Positions 1-5,649 of a DNA stretch of 5,649 bases are shown piece after piece; the stretch's first letter is position 1; each line of letters starts with the position of its first letter. Position numbers and translations under genes: made by a program. This stretch comes from Verrucomicrobiales bacterium (lineage in GTDB: Bacteria > Verrucomicrobiota > Verrucomicrobiia > Limisphaerales > SXQI01): NCBI GenBank assembly GCA_005793025.1, contig SXQI01000104.1:1-5649 (forward strand), in the 5' to 3' direction. The notes beneath the pieces are model-generated. The model did not search any database and was not told the origin of the DNA. It saw only the letters and a program-made list of their open reading frames with translations.

Positions 1-491
1 ATGTCCGGGTTGATCATCCGTTCCCAAGCATCAGGCAAACCGTCCCCATCACTATCCACTCCCAAGGTTAGATCCATCAACGTCCGACGACTCGGTAGGC
101 CCATGGTTGCAAACTTTCCCTTCAGTTCGATCGGTAAATTCGTCACTCCTCCGATGACTACTTGGATTTGGAACGGCATGGTTGGCCGCATCGCGGTCGC
201 TTTATACAGGTCCGTCGTTAATCCGGCATCCATCGCCACCGCCAAGCGATAACTCACGCCTGCCTCGAGCCCATCAATAATCTGCGTTCGGATCTGCTTT
301 CCGGAAGCACTAGCTAAAACAACCTCCGCACCGGGGACATTGACCGGTGCTCCAAACTCATCCCTCACCTTCCCATAGAAAAGGTGATGCGGCGCAGGAG
401 GGAATGCCCACAAAGCCACGGGCATCAATAAAAAACCACACCCAATCAACTTTCCCAAGGAGCTTTTGAAATAGTTCATAACGTGCGACAT
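1..491 (-). CDS. Small secreted protein with N-terminal signal peptide and DSDGDGLPDAWE calcium-type motif; 3' end outside window
   Basis: Reading the minus strand from ATG at 489-491 gives 163 codons without a stop before the left edge. Residues 1-29 form a signal peptide: Lys at 9 and 14, a hydrophobic core (LIGCGFLLMPVALWA) and probable cleavage after Ala29, just before FPPAPHH. Residues 37-125 look like a beta-sandwich. They begin LFYGKVRDEFGAPV, in the style of carboxypeptidase-regulatory or SpaA-like domains (GxVxDexGxPxxxAxVxL). Residues 146-157 are DSDGDGLPDAWE, the Asp/Gly-rich calcium-type motif (thrombospondin type 3 related) frequent in secreted proteins of Verrucomicrobiota; further domains may follow off-window. 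The start at 491 is preferred over the in-frame ATG at 479 because it lies 7 bases after the giant gene's stop and has an AGGA upstream, whereas 479 has no visible ribosome site. It is probably co-expressed with the giant protein and an exported partner of it. Function unknown. Confidence 0.88.
   Translation of the reverse strand, partial: MSHVMNYFKSSLGKLIGCGFLLMPVALWAFPPAPHHLFYGKVRDEFGAPVNVPGAEVVLASASGKQIRTQIIDGLEAGVSYRLAVAMDAGLTTDLYKATAMRPTMPFQIQVVIGGVTNLPIELKGKFATMGLPSRRTLMDLTLGVDSDGDGLPDAWERMINPD
21..56 (-). other. DSDGDGLPDAWE calcium-type motif (thrombospondin type 3-like)
   Basis: Residues 146-157 of the small protein alternate Asp with Ser/Gly (D146, D148, D150) and end in Leu-Pro-Asp-Ala-Trp-Glu. 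This is the usual form of the bacterial TSP3-like calcium-binding motif, often found near C-terminal sorting or spacer regions of secreted proteins in this phylum. Calcium binding is inferred from the family, not shown here. Confidence 0.75.
405..491 (-). other. Signal peptide coding region of the small secreted protein
   Basis: Residues 1-29 show the classical n-region (Lys9, Lys14), a hydrophobic h-region of about 15 residues and a small residue at the predicted cleavage point (ALWA before FPP). Cys18 is inside the hydrophobic core and lacks a proper lipobox context, so Sec/SPase I export is more likely than lipoprotein processing. Confidence 0.8.
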
Positions 492-498
492 TTGAGGT

Positions 499-3400
499 TT
501 AGTTTCCTGAGTAGGAGTAAGTCACAAAATGCAATTTCACATCCTTCACCGTCCGGACGAATCGTTCGAGACCTTGTTTAGGATCGTTCAGCAAGGTTTC
601 ACCGGGAATGACGATTTTCCACTGACTGTTCCAAACGCTCCGTCCGATCAATCGCCGGTTGGTGAATTGCGACAGTTGGAGAGATCCGCCACCGCCGTAA
701 ATATGAGGGCTGAAGGCCAGTGCGGTGGGAACAGGTCGGAAGGGTTGATGTTTGCGGAGCGCAAAGAGCGGTTCGGTCAACGAATCACTCGATTGATAGA
801 GCTTCTCTGTCGAGAAATCTGACGCACTGATATTGAACGGCAACGGGATAGCCAAATCGTCCACAGACCAAGAGCGAATCGTGCTGGTGTCGCCAAGCGG
901 TGGGCTCCGCATTGAGTCGACTCCCACGGGGATTAGGTAAACCGATGGGGTTGCCGCCATTGCATTTGGATCTGCAAACGTGGTTGGATCTGATGGCGAG
1001 TTTCCTCCAGCGTTTCCGACTGCCCCGAGGTTTGCGGGAGGGTTGTCCATCCCAAGGTAACCTTCGAGGGCGACGCCGACCGAGAAGATTTTGGTCGCGA
1101 ACAACGCACTGCTGAAGTTGTGGTCGCCGGCCGCCAAACTTCTGCCGAAAAGATTTTGGCCCGGAGCGATAGTTGTGCTGAACGTCAGGACGATGCCGGG
1201 CACGGGTAATCCGTTGCCACGATCGATCTGAAGGCAATTCCTTCGGACATCAGCATCGTCTAAGAGATTGTCCAAGCGACTCGTGCTGAGCAGATCTTGC
1301 CAGGTCGAATCTCCTTCTGAACCCGGCAAAATGCGACTGTTCTCTCCACGCAACGAAACGGTCGTGCCGTAAGCATCCGGATTGTTGAATCCTAAGCGGC
1401 CTTTGAGCACATCCCAATCCGCCTTCATCTCGGCGAGGGCACTGGATAGTCCTGGATCACCTGCGTTGCTGCCCGCGTATTGGGGTTCGCCCAACTTGAC
1501 CACGCCTAACGCCCTAGAATTCACAATCCGATTGATGAATGATTTGCCCTGATCCGTTTTGAGAAGACCGGTCTCATAATCATACGCGTTCGCAGCCAAA
1601 TAAGCGTAGCGAGCAGCGAGATCGAACAAAGTTTTGTAACGTTCCAATTTTTCGTTTCGGAAGATACGGAACGCCGCGTCTCTTGTTCGAAAGCCCTGAA
1701 CAAGAGCCGCCGAACGTTGACGATACACCTGCCGCTCCAACTGCAATCGCTCACCCTCTGCTACCAAACTGAGGTAAGCACGGCGTTTATCATCCAATTC
1801 ACGAAGCCTTTGATTGATCGCTACGAAATGTCCCTGCACCTCGCCGAAAGTTCCGCCCAACTCAAGCAAAGCCTCCTTCAACTCCTGAGCCCGTTCCAAT
1901 TCGGGGATGTTTTTGAAGTCGATGGTGGCCTCGGTGGTTTCAGTTCCAAACTGCAAGGAACGCACTGCAGCAAAACGCGCTAAGGCCAGCACATCCAAAG
2001 AACCTTTGGCAATGGCTCCTGCAGCCTCAATGGCCGACCGTGCGGCGGAAGTGACATCCCCACCAGCTGCTAAACCTGCTATGAACGATTCTGGTAAAGC
2101 AGCCGCTACATTTTCCGACTGTTCCTCCACAGTCTCTGCGAGCAAATCCTGAACCTGTTGGAAAACTTCATCCGCAAATTGCGCCGAACGCAGTGTGGTA
2201 TTCAGTATGAACTTCACTTTTTCTAAGGCGGCAACGTCCTTGTGGAGGTTGTTCTGCAGTTGGAATAATTTCAGAGCGTCATCAAAGTCGCCCTTCGCAC
2301 CTTCTGCATCCCCGAGTTCCTGAGCCAACAAAGTATGAGCTTTGATGTAATCCGAAATAGCTTGTTGAATTTTACCCGGTGACCGCCTTTGGCTCACCCA
2401 ATTCTCAGGTTTTGCGAGGTAACCATGCGAATCCAGATTGTATTCAAAATAATGGTTTCCCGCTTGATAAGCCGGAGAATCTGCACGCACCACCGCGTTA
2501 AACGCATCCTGATTCGCAGACCACCAATCCATCGAAACGTCTTGGGTATCGATTTTGAAAGTAGCCGCTGCTCCCGGTGTGAGGTGATCGTTGAAACTTA
2601 ATTCGGGATTTGTCACATAAACATAGTGAATCAAATCCGGTCCTTCATAGCCCTGCTTATAAGTCCTACCCGGGCCAATGTCTTCGGGATAGGGTGACCC
2701 ATACAAAGCGATTAGCGCGTTCGTAAACGCCATCTCTTGACGTGCGACCGCTACTTGCAACTCCGTGAGTGAATCTTGTTCGGTCCGCATGAGCCTTGTG
2801 ACATCCTTCGCATCGTCGAAGGATGAAACCGCGTTGTTCAACGTGGCTTTGGCCCTTGAATACACTTGGTCAAAGTGCGTCTGGGGATCATTCCCGAGAA
2901 CCTGATTTGGATTGATATCAAACGCAATACTCCCTTCGGCCAATCCGAGCGGAGTCAACCTTCCCTCGGCGTTGTCCATGGCAGTTTGAAGATCGGAACC
3001 GGCAGTCGCCAACTCCCCAAGTTCCGGCACCGTGAATCGGTCGATTTTCTGAATGCCTTCGTGAGTTGGATCAAGGTCCATCTCCGGCAGAATCGCATTC
3101 CCAACCACCCAGTTGAACAAGGATCCCTGCCCAGTCCTCGCTGCCCATTGATCCAGTCCCCATTCTCGTGTCCGATCTGCACTGACTCGTGTTGCACCAA
3201 AATGTTCCCAGCTAGAGCTCGCACCGGGTTGATAATCCTTGCGCCATGTCAGGTCAAAAACCTGCCGACCCGTTCGGGCGACCGCTGAAGCCGCTGCGGC
3301 AAACTTCCGCTCATCCATATAATCCACTTGCACCGGCTTACCGAGAACGGTCACGGACTCAGTCCTTGGGACCCAATCAAATTTTGCATTCATCAACAGC

Positions 3401-5649
3401 GAGTAATAACCTTTTACCGCTGTCAAATAATGGCCGTAAGCGTCCCCATGTCCTTGGGGATACAGGACAGCCGAATCCGAGGCATCCACGGTTCCATCCT
3501 CGTTTTGATCGACGATGTTGTAATTCAGAGCGTAAATCACTTCTCCCGAGTTGATGCCTCGGGTGTAATTCCATACAAGTCGGTTGTAAACTGGGCTCGT
3601 GGTAACTCCCGGTTGAAGGCTGTTGTCCCGACCTCGGAGCAAAGCCAATTCTTCCTCAAGCAATGTGGGTAACTGCCCTTTGAACGAGAATAACGCAGTG
3701 GCAATATCGCCGTAGGTCGGATCCTTCGTGCCAATTCCGATGGTTGGATTTGCCGAGTCCGCATAAGCCTCGTTCCCCACCATCATGTAAAGGTCATTCA
3801 GATAACCTGCGGCTAGGAGCAACGCATCATTGGCCGGTCCGTAATTGATGCCGGGCTCCGAATCGATGCTTAAACCCCGTCCGCGTCGAAGGACGGTTTC
3901 ATAAATCTCGATCAACCCATAGTTGTCGATATTCTCCAGACTCAATGGAATATCACCCTCCCAACGTTTCCCTGCCGAGGTCATCATGTTGGCGTCGGTG
4001 TTGACTCCGTTGTTATTCAGATCGGTCACCCGTTGGTTGAATGGATTGATCCCCGCCAAAACGCGCTTGATCCAACCCTCAACCAGTTGAGGTGTCGTCC
4101 ACGCCGACCAATTGGTTGCATCCGCCGCCGTGCTCGCTTCATAGAGCGGGTGGGCCTTGTTGAGAGGTCGATATCGCATGACGATATAATTATCCACCAA
4201 TGCTTGGATTCCCGCGCCACCGAGAGTGTACCTCGGAATCCCTGTCCCGCTGGTCAACCCTTGGTAGTTGCTCATGGTGCTGTTCGTCACGGGCGGCATT
4301 CCGTCCACGGGTGGGGCGATCTTCCATTGGTATTCATACTCCCCATATTTCCCTGCTAGATCTGGAGAGTGTTGGAAAGAGGTCAATTCGCTCAACGGAT
4401 TCGCTGCGGGAACGATCTTCATTTCTCCCGGATAAAGTCCGTTGCCCACCTTCAACACGTAAACAGTAACCGGTTCCGCAGGGGGGGTGAATGCTCCGCC
4501 GTCCCCGACGATCATTGTCACATACCCTTGACCGGGGCCACTCGCACTCAGCGCATAACTGTCCACCGCCATGTCCCGGCTCGTCACTTCTGCTAAATCC
4601 TCCACTCCCTTGGTTACGGTCAGCGCAGTGTTTACGATAAACTTACCCGGCACTTGTGGGTTCTCGTGAAACGTCTCGATTCTGCTCGAGAGCCTCCCCA
4701 CCGCTGTATCCCAAAGTCCCTTGTCATTGTCTGAAGAAGAACACAGGGCCTTAACCACCGCCAAATCATCTGACGTTTGATCCCCTCTCAATACGTTGAG
4801 TAACAGATAATCATCCCCCAGCACCTCATCGACGAACTCCCCTCGCAAAACTAGTTCACCTTTCACTCCTCGAACGGGATCAAAGAACACCCGTTTAGCC
4901 AAATGAGGCGGCAAGTTTGGGAAATAGGTCTTACCTTGGTAATCCTCCGTGCGCACGCCGTCCGGAATTTTGGTTAAGCCGTCGTTAGTGTTGGTTTTAA
5001 GCGCGAACGTTTTCTCCCGAGTCGGATCATGCAATGTCACCGCTGGTTTCGGGCTTGTAATCGTTTTGGCAATGGCTTGTTGATACAACAACTCCACGCT
5101 GGTTTGTCCTCGCACTGCTGGCAGACCATTCTTCGGCGATGTCAAGGTCTGACCGAATTGCATCTCCGGCGGTTTTCCCGGCCACACCGGGCGATACACG
5201 ATTTGCAGCGATGCTGCGGTCTTCTGATCGGCTGCACCCACAAATTCTCCAGCCCCATTGACCGGACGTAGGTAAGGAACAATGCTCCCTTTGGCTGGTG
5301 CTGTCCCCCAGCCCGGCCACGCAAATCCTTCCAACGTTTTATAGTAAAACCGCATCGTGAACGAGTTCGTCGGCACTGCGGGTTCCGCTAAAAACGGGGG
5401 ACGCCCGACATAAGTTGCGTCGTTCAAGGCATATTGGTTCGCACTCTTGACGGTAAGCGGTGCCTGTGCCACAACCGACCCGCTGGCGACCACGTTCAAA
5501 ACTAACGTGTTCGTTACCTTCGAACCATCTCCGGTATCGGTGATGACTAGATTGAGGTTATGCGATCCTGCCGTTGTCGGTGTTCCGGTGATCACTAGGC
5601 CATTGGTGCTTCCAAACCTCAGGCCCGTTGGCAACGCCGAACCATCCGC
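499..5649 (-). CDS. Giant multidomain secreted protein with Ig-like (He_PIG) repeat and helical C-terminal half; 5' end outside window
   Basis: The frame is open from the right edge to a TAA at 499-501, giving 1716 residues with no internal stop; the true start is off-window. Residue numbers count from the codon at 5647-5649. Residues 1-55 are the end of a putative Ig repeat. Residues 56-300 look beta-rich (VRGQTSVELLYQQ at 179, YFPNLPPHL at 242). Residues about 500-1000 are an unassigned mixed region with EGWIKRVLAGINPF (524), DLNNNGVNTDAN (543), NDLYMMVGNEAYAD (618), DQNEDGTVDASD (714), GHGDAYGHY (733) and DIGPG (990). Residues 1090-1363 are strongly helical with coiled-coil character. Residues 1472-1716 look beta-type. 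I see only two cysteines (303 and 1472), which suits an extracytoplasmic protein. No catalytic motif is recognised. Export is inferred from the Ig module, since the signal peptide would be off-window. It is followed after 7 bases by a second secreted-protein gene. The helix-plus-beta C-terminal layout recalls Tc-toxin A subunits, but this is unproven. An adhesin or surface-layer role is an alternative. Confidence 0.93.
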   Translation of the reverse strand, partial: ADGSALPTGLRFGSTNGLVITGTPTTAGSHNLNLVITDTGDGSKVTNTLVLNVVASGSVVAQAPLTVKSANQYALNDATYVGRPPFLAEPAVPTNSFTMRFYYKTLEGFAWPGWGTAPAKGSIVPYLRPVNGAGEFVGAADQKTAASLQIVYRPVWPGKPPEMQFGQTLTSPKNGLPAVRGQTSVELLYQQAIAKTITSPKPAVTLHDPTREKTFALKTNTNDGLTKIPDGVRTEDYQGKTYFPNLPPHLAKRVFFDPVRGVKGELVLRGEFVDEVLGDDYLLLNVLRGDQTSDDLAVVKALCSSSDNDKGLWDTAVGRLSSRIETFHENPQVPGKFIVNTALTVTKGVEDLAEVTSRDMAVDSYALSASGPGQGYVTMIVGDGGAFTPPAEPVTVYVLKVGNGLYPGEMKIVPAANPLSELTSFQHSPDLAGKYGEYEYQWKIAPPVDGMPPVTNSTMSNYQGLTSGTGIPRYTLGGAGIQALVDNYIVMRYRPLNKAHPLYEASTAADATNWSAWTTPQLVEGWIKRVLAGINPFNQRVTDLNNNGVNTDANMMTSAGKRWEGDIPLSLENIDNYGLIEIYETVLRRGRGLSIDSEPGINYGPANDALLLAAGYLNDLYMMVGNEAYADSANPTIGIGTKDPTYGDIATALFSFKGQLPTLLEEELALLRGRDNSLQPGVTTSPVYNRLVWNYTRGINSGEVIYALNYNIVDQNEDGTVDASDSAVLYPQGHGDAYGHYLTAVKGYYSLLMNAKFDWVPRTESVTVLGKPVQVDYMDERKFAAAASAVARTGRQVFDLTWRKDYQPGASSSWEHFGATRVSADRTREWGLDQWAARTGQGSLFNWVVGNAILPEMDLDPTHEGIQKIDRFTVPELGELATAGSDLQTAMDNAEGRLTPLGLAEGSIAFDINPNQVLGNDPQTHFDQVYSRAKATLNNAVSSFDDAKDVTRLMRTEQDSLTELQVAVARQEMAFTNALIALYGSPYPEDIGPGRTYKQGYEGPDLIHYVYVTNPELSFNDHLTPGAAATFKIDTQDVSMDWWSANQDAFNAVVRADSPAYQAGNHYFEYNLDSHGYLAKPENWVSQRRSPGKIQQAISDYIKAHTLLAQELGDAEGAKGDFDDALKLFQLQNNLHKDVAALEKVKFILNTTLRSAQFADEVFQQVQDLLAETVEEQSENVAAALPESFIAGLAAGGDVTSAARSAIEAAGAIAKGSLDVLALARFAAVRSLQFGTETTEATIDFKNIPELERAQELKEALLELGGTFGEVQGHFVAINQRLRELDDKRRAYLSLVAEGERLQLERQVYRQRSAALVQGFRTRDAAFRIFRNEKLERYKTLFDLAARYAYLAANAYDYETGLLKTDQGKSFINRIVNSRALGVVKLGEPQYAGSNAGDPGLSSALAEMKADWDVLKGRLGFNNPDAYGTTVSLRGENSRILPGSEGDSTWQDLLSTSRLDNLLDDADVRRNCLQIDRGNGLPVPGIVLTFSTTIAPGQNLFGRSLAAGDHNFSSALFATKIFSVGVALEGYLGMDNPPANLGAVGNAGGNSPSDPTTFADPNAMAATPSVYLIPVGVDSMRSPPLGDTSTIRSWSVDDLAIPLPFNISASDFSTEKLYQSSDSLTEPLFALRKHQPFRPVPTALAFSPHIYGGGGSLQLSQFTNRRLIGRSVWNSQWKIVIPGETLLNDPKQGLERFVRTVKDVKLHFVTYSYSGN
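502..1236 (-). other. C-terminal beta-type domain, possibly similar to the TcB-binding end of Tc-toxin A subunits
   Basis: Residues 1472-1716 follow the helical region and are rich in short hydrophobic strands. Points of resemblance to TcA C-termini are the block NLFGRSLAAGDHNF ... KIFSVGVALEGY, the glycine run GGGG at 1652-1655, VWNSQWKIVIPGE (about 1672), and the final VKDVKLHFVTYSYSGN. TcA proteins typically end with W-x-L-x-L-P ... T-I-x-D-V-x-x-H-x-R-Y-T. This is a by-eye comparison only, and a convergent beta-sandwich is possible. Confidence 0.35.
505..508 (-). promoter_or_regulatory. Probable ribosome binding site of the downstream small gene
   Basis: AGGA on the minus strand lies 13 bases before the ATG at 491, a longer spacing than usual. 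It sits inside the last Ser-Gly codons of the giant gene, so translation of the second gene may depend on ribosomes finishing the first. The purine match is short, so the site is only plausible. Confidence 0.4.
1561..2382 (-). other. Long alpha-helical / coiled-coil region with Ala/Gly-rich insert
   Basis: Residues 1090-1363 are helical by composition. Residues 1090-1180 are charged amphipathic helix (for example LHKDVAALEKVKFIL). Residues 1182-1232 are Ala/Gly-rich and weakly charged (AALPESFIAGLAAGGD onward). Residues 1250-1363 return to highly charged heptad-like helix (INQRLRELDDKRRAYL, GERLQLERQVYRQR) and finish in an aromatic/Ala helix (ARYAYLAANAYDYETGLL). A helical hairpin or stalk with a less polar tip is inferred. 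Confidence 0.65.
3475..3510 (-). other. Dockerin/EF-hand-like calcium loop 2 in giant protein
   Basis: Residues 714-725 read DQNEDGTVDASD, matching the D-x-N-x-D-G-x-V-D-x-x-D calcium loop of dockerin and EF-hand sequences at every ligand position. Only one clean loop is present, so this is not a complete dockerin module. A structural calcium site inside the central domain is the simplest reading. Confidence 0.65.
3988..4023 (-). other. Asp/Asn-rich calcium-type loop 1 in giant protein
   Basis: Residues 543-554 read DLNNNGVNTDAN. This resembles an EF-hand/dockerin-like loop with oxygen ligands spaced D-x-N-x-N-G. It directly follows the EGWIKRVLAGINPF stretch. The second half of the loop departs from the EF-hand consensus, so binding is uncertain. 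Confidence 0.4.
5485..5649 (-). other. Putative Ig (He_PIG-type) domain, C-terminal part
   Basis: Residues 1-55 contain the He_PIG signature: LPTGLRFGSTNGLVITGTP (residues 6-24), then TTAG, then alternating hydrophobic strands (NLNLVITDTGDG, TLVLNVV). The pattern L-P-x-G-L ... G-x-x-x-x-G-T-P-T-x-A-G ... V-x-D is characteristic of PF05345-type repeats in bacterial surface and secreted proteins. The first strand lies outside the window, and more copies upstream are likely because these usually occur in tandem. Confidence 0.85.

Noticed and set aside
1..252. Plus-strand 83-residue open frame
   Set aside because: It lies opposite the small secreted-protein gene, which has a signal peptide and a recognised motif. 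The plus-strand product has no recognisable features.
436..440. Cys18 of the small protein as a lipoprotein cysteine
   Set aside because: The preceding residues (K-L-I-G) look loosely like a lipobox, but the cysteine precedes most of the hydrophobic core (FLLMPVALWA), so cleavage there would leave the core uncleaved. A Sec signal peptide fits better.
477..479. Second in-frame ATG as start of the small gene
   Set aside because: No Shine-Dalgarno-like sequence precedes it, and starting at 491 keeps the tight coupling to the upstream stop. The signal peptide would work from either start, so it remains a minor alternative.
785..1237. Minus-strand 150-residue open frame in another phase
   Set aside because: Arg/Pro-rich composition typical of an out-of-frame reading, and it lies fully inside the giant gene's continuous frame.
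2866..3288. Plus-strand 140-residue open frame
   Set aside because: Antisense to the motif-dense central region of the giant protein, with no visible ribosome site and no domain.
5632..5634. TTG as the start codon of the giant gene
   Set aside because: The frame continues upstream to the window edge (Ala-Asp-Gly-Ser-Ala), and the TTG encodes the Leu of the L-P-x-G-L signature inside an Ig-like domain, so it is an internal codon.
1..5649. CRISPR arrays, tRNAs, insertion sequences, inverted or tandem DNA repeats
   Set aside because: Reading both strands showed no regularly spaced repeats, transposase-like frame or tRNA-like fold. Almost all bases are in the two coding frames.

Overview
The window looks like part of the chromosome of a free-living bacterium, most likely Verrucomicrobiota (a Pedosphaera/Limisphaera-like lineage) or a close PVC relative. 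This rests on protein style only: a very large exported protein with a putative-Ig (He_PIG) repeat, beside a small secreted protein with an Asp/Gly calcium-type motif of the DSDGDGLPDAWE kind. Both are common in secreted proteins of that phylum. There is no rRNA, tRNA or marker gene to confirm the assignment. Base composition is moderate (a little over 50% GC by eye) and uniform, with no sign of recent transfer.

Layout: both real genes are on the minus strand and both are cut by the window edges. From 5649 down to 499 runs one uninterrupted reading frame, the last 1716 residues of a giant protein whose N-terminus lies beyond the right edge. In order it holds the end of an Ig-like repeat, a beta-rich region, a large unassigned central region with several striking motifs and two Asp/Asn calcium-type loops, a long alpha-helical/coiled-coil section with an Ala/Gly-rich insert, and a beta-type C-terminal domain. 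Seven bases after its stop codon, a second gene starts at 491 and runs off the left edge. It encodes a signal peptide, a beta-sandwich-like domain and the DSDGDGLPDAWE motif. No intergenic stretch is long enough for a promoter or terminator, so the two genes are almost certainly co-transcribed.

Function: nothing here is an enzyme I can name. The giant protein is probably exported and large, with Ig-like modules at the N-terminal side. Its back half (long helices around an Ala/Gly-rich hairpin, then a terminal beta domain ending in a V-x-D-V-x-L-H-F-x-T-Y pattern) resembles the architecture of Tc-toxin A subunits. That comparison is a hypothesis from pattern only. The small downstream protein would be its exported partner. 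This two-gene unit is the candidate undescribed system in the window.
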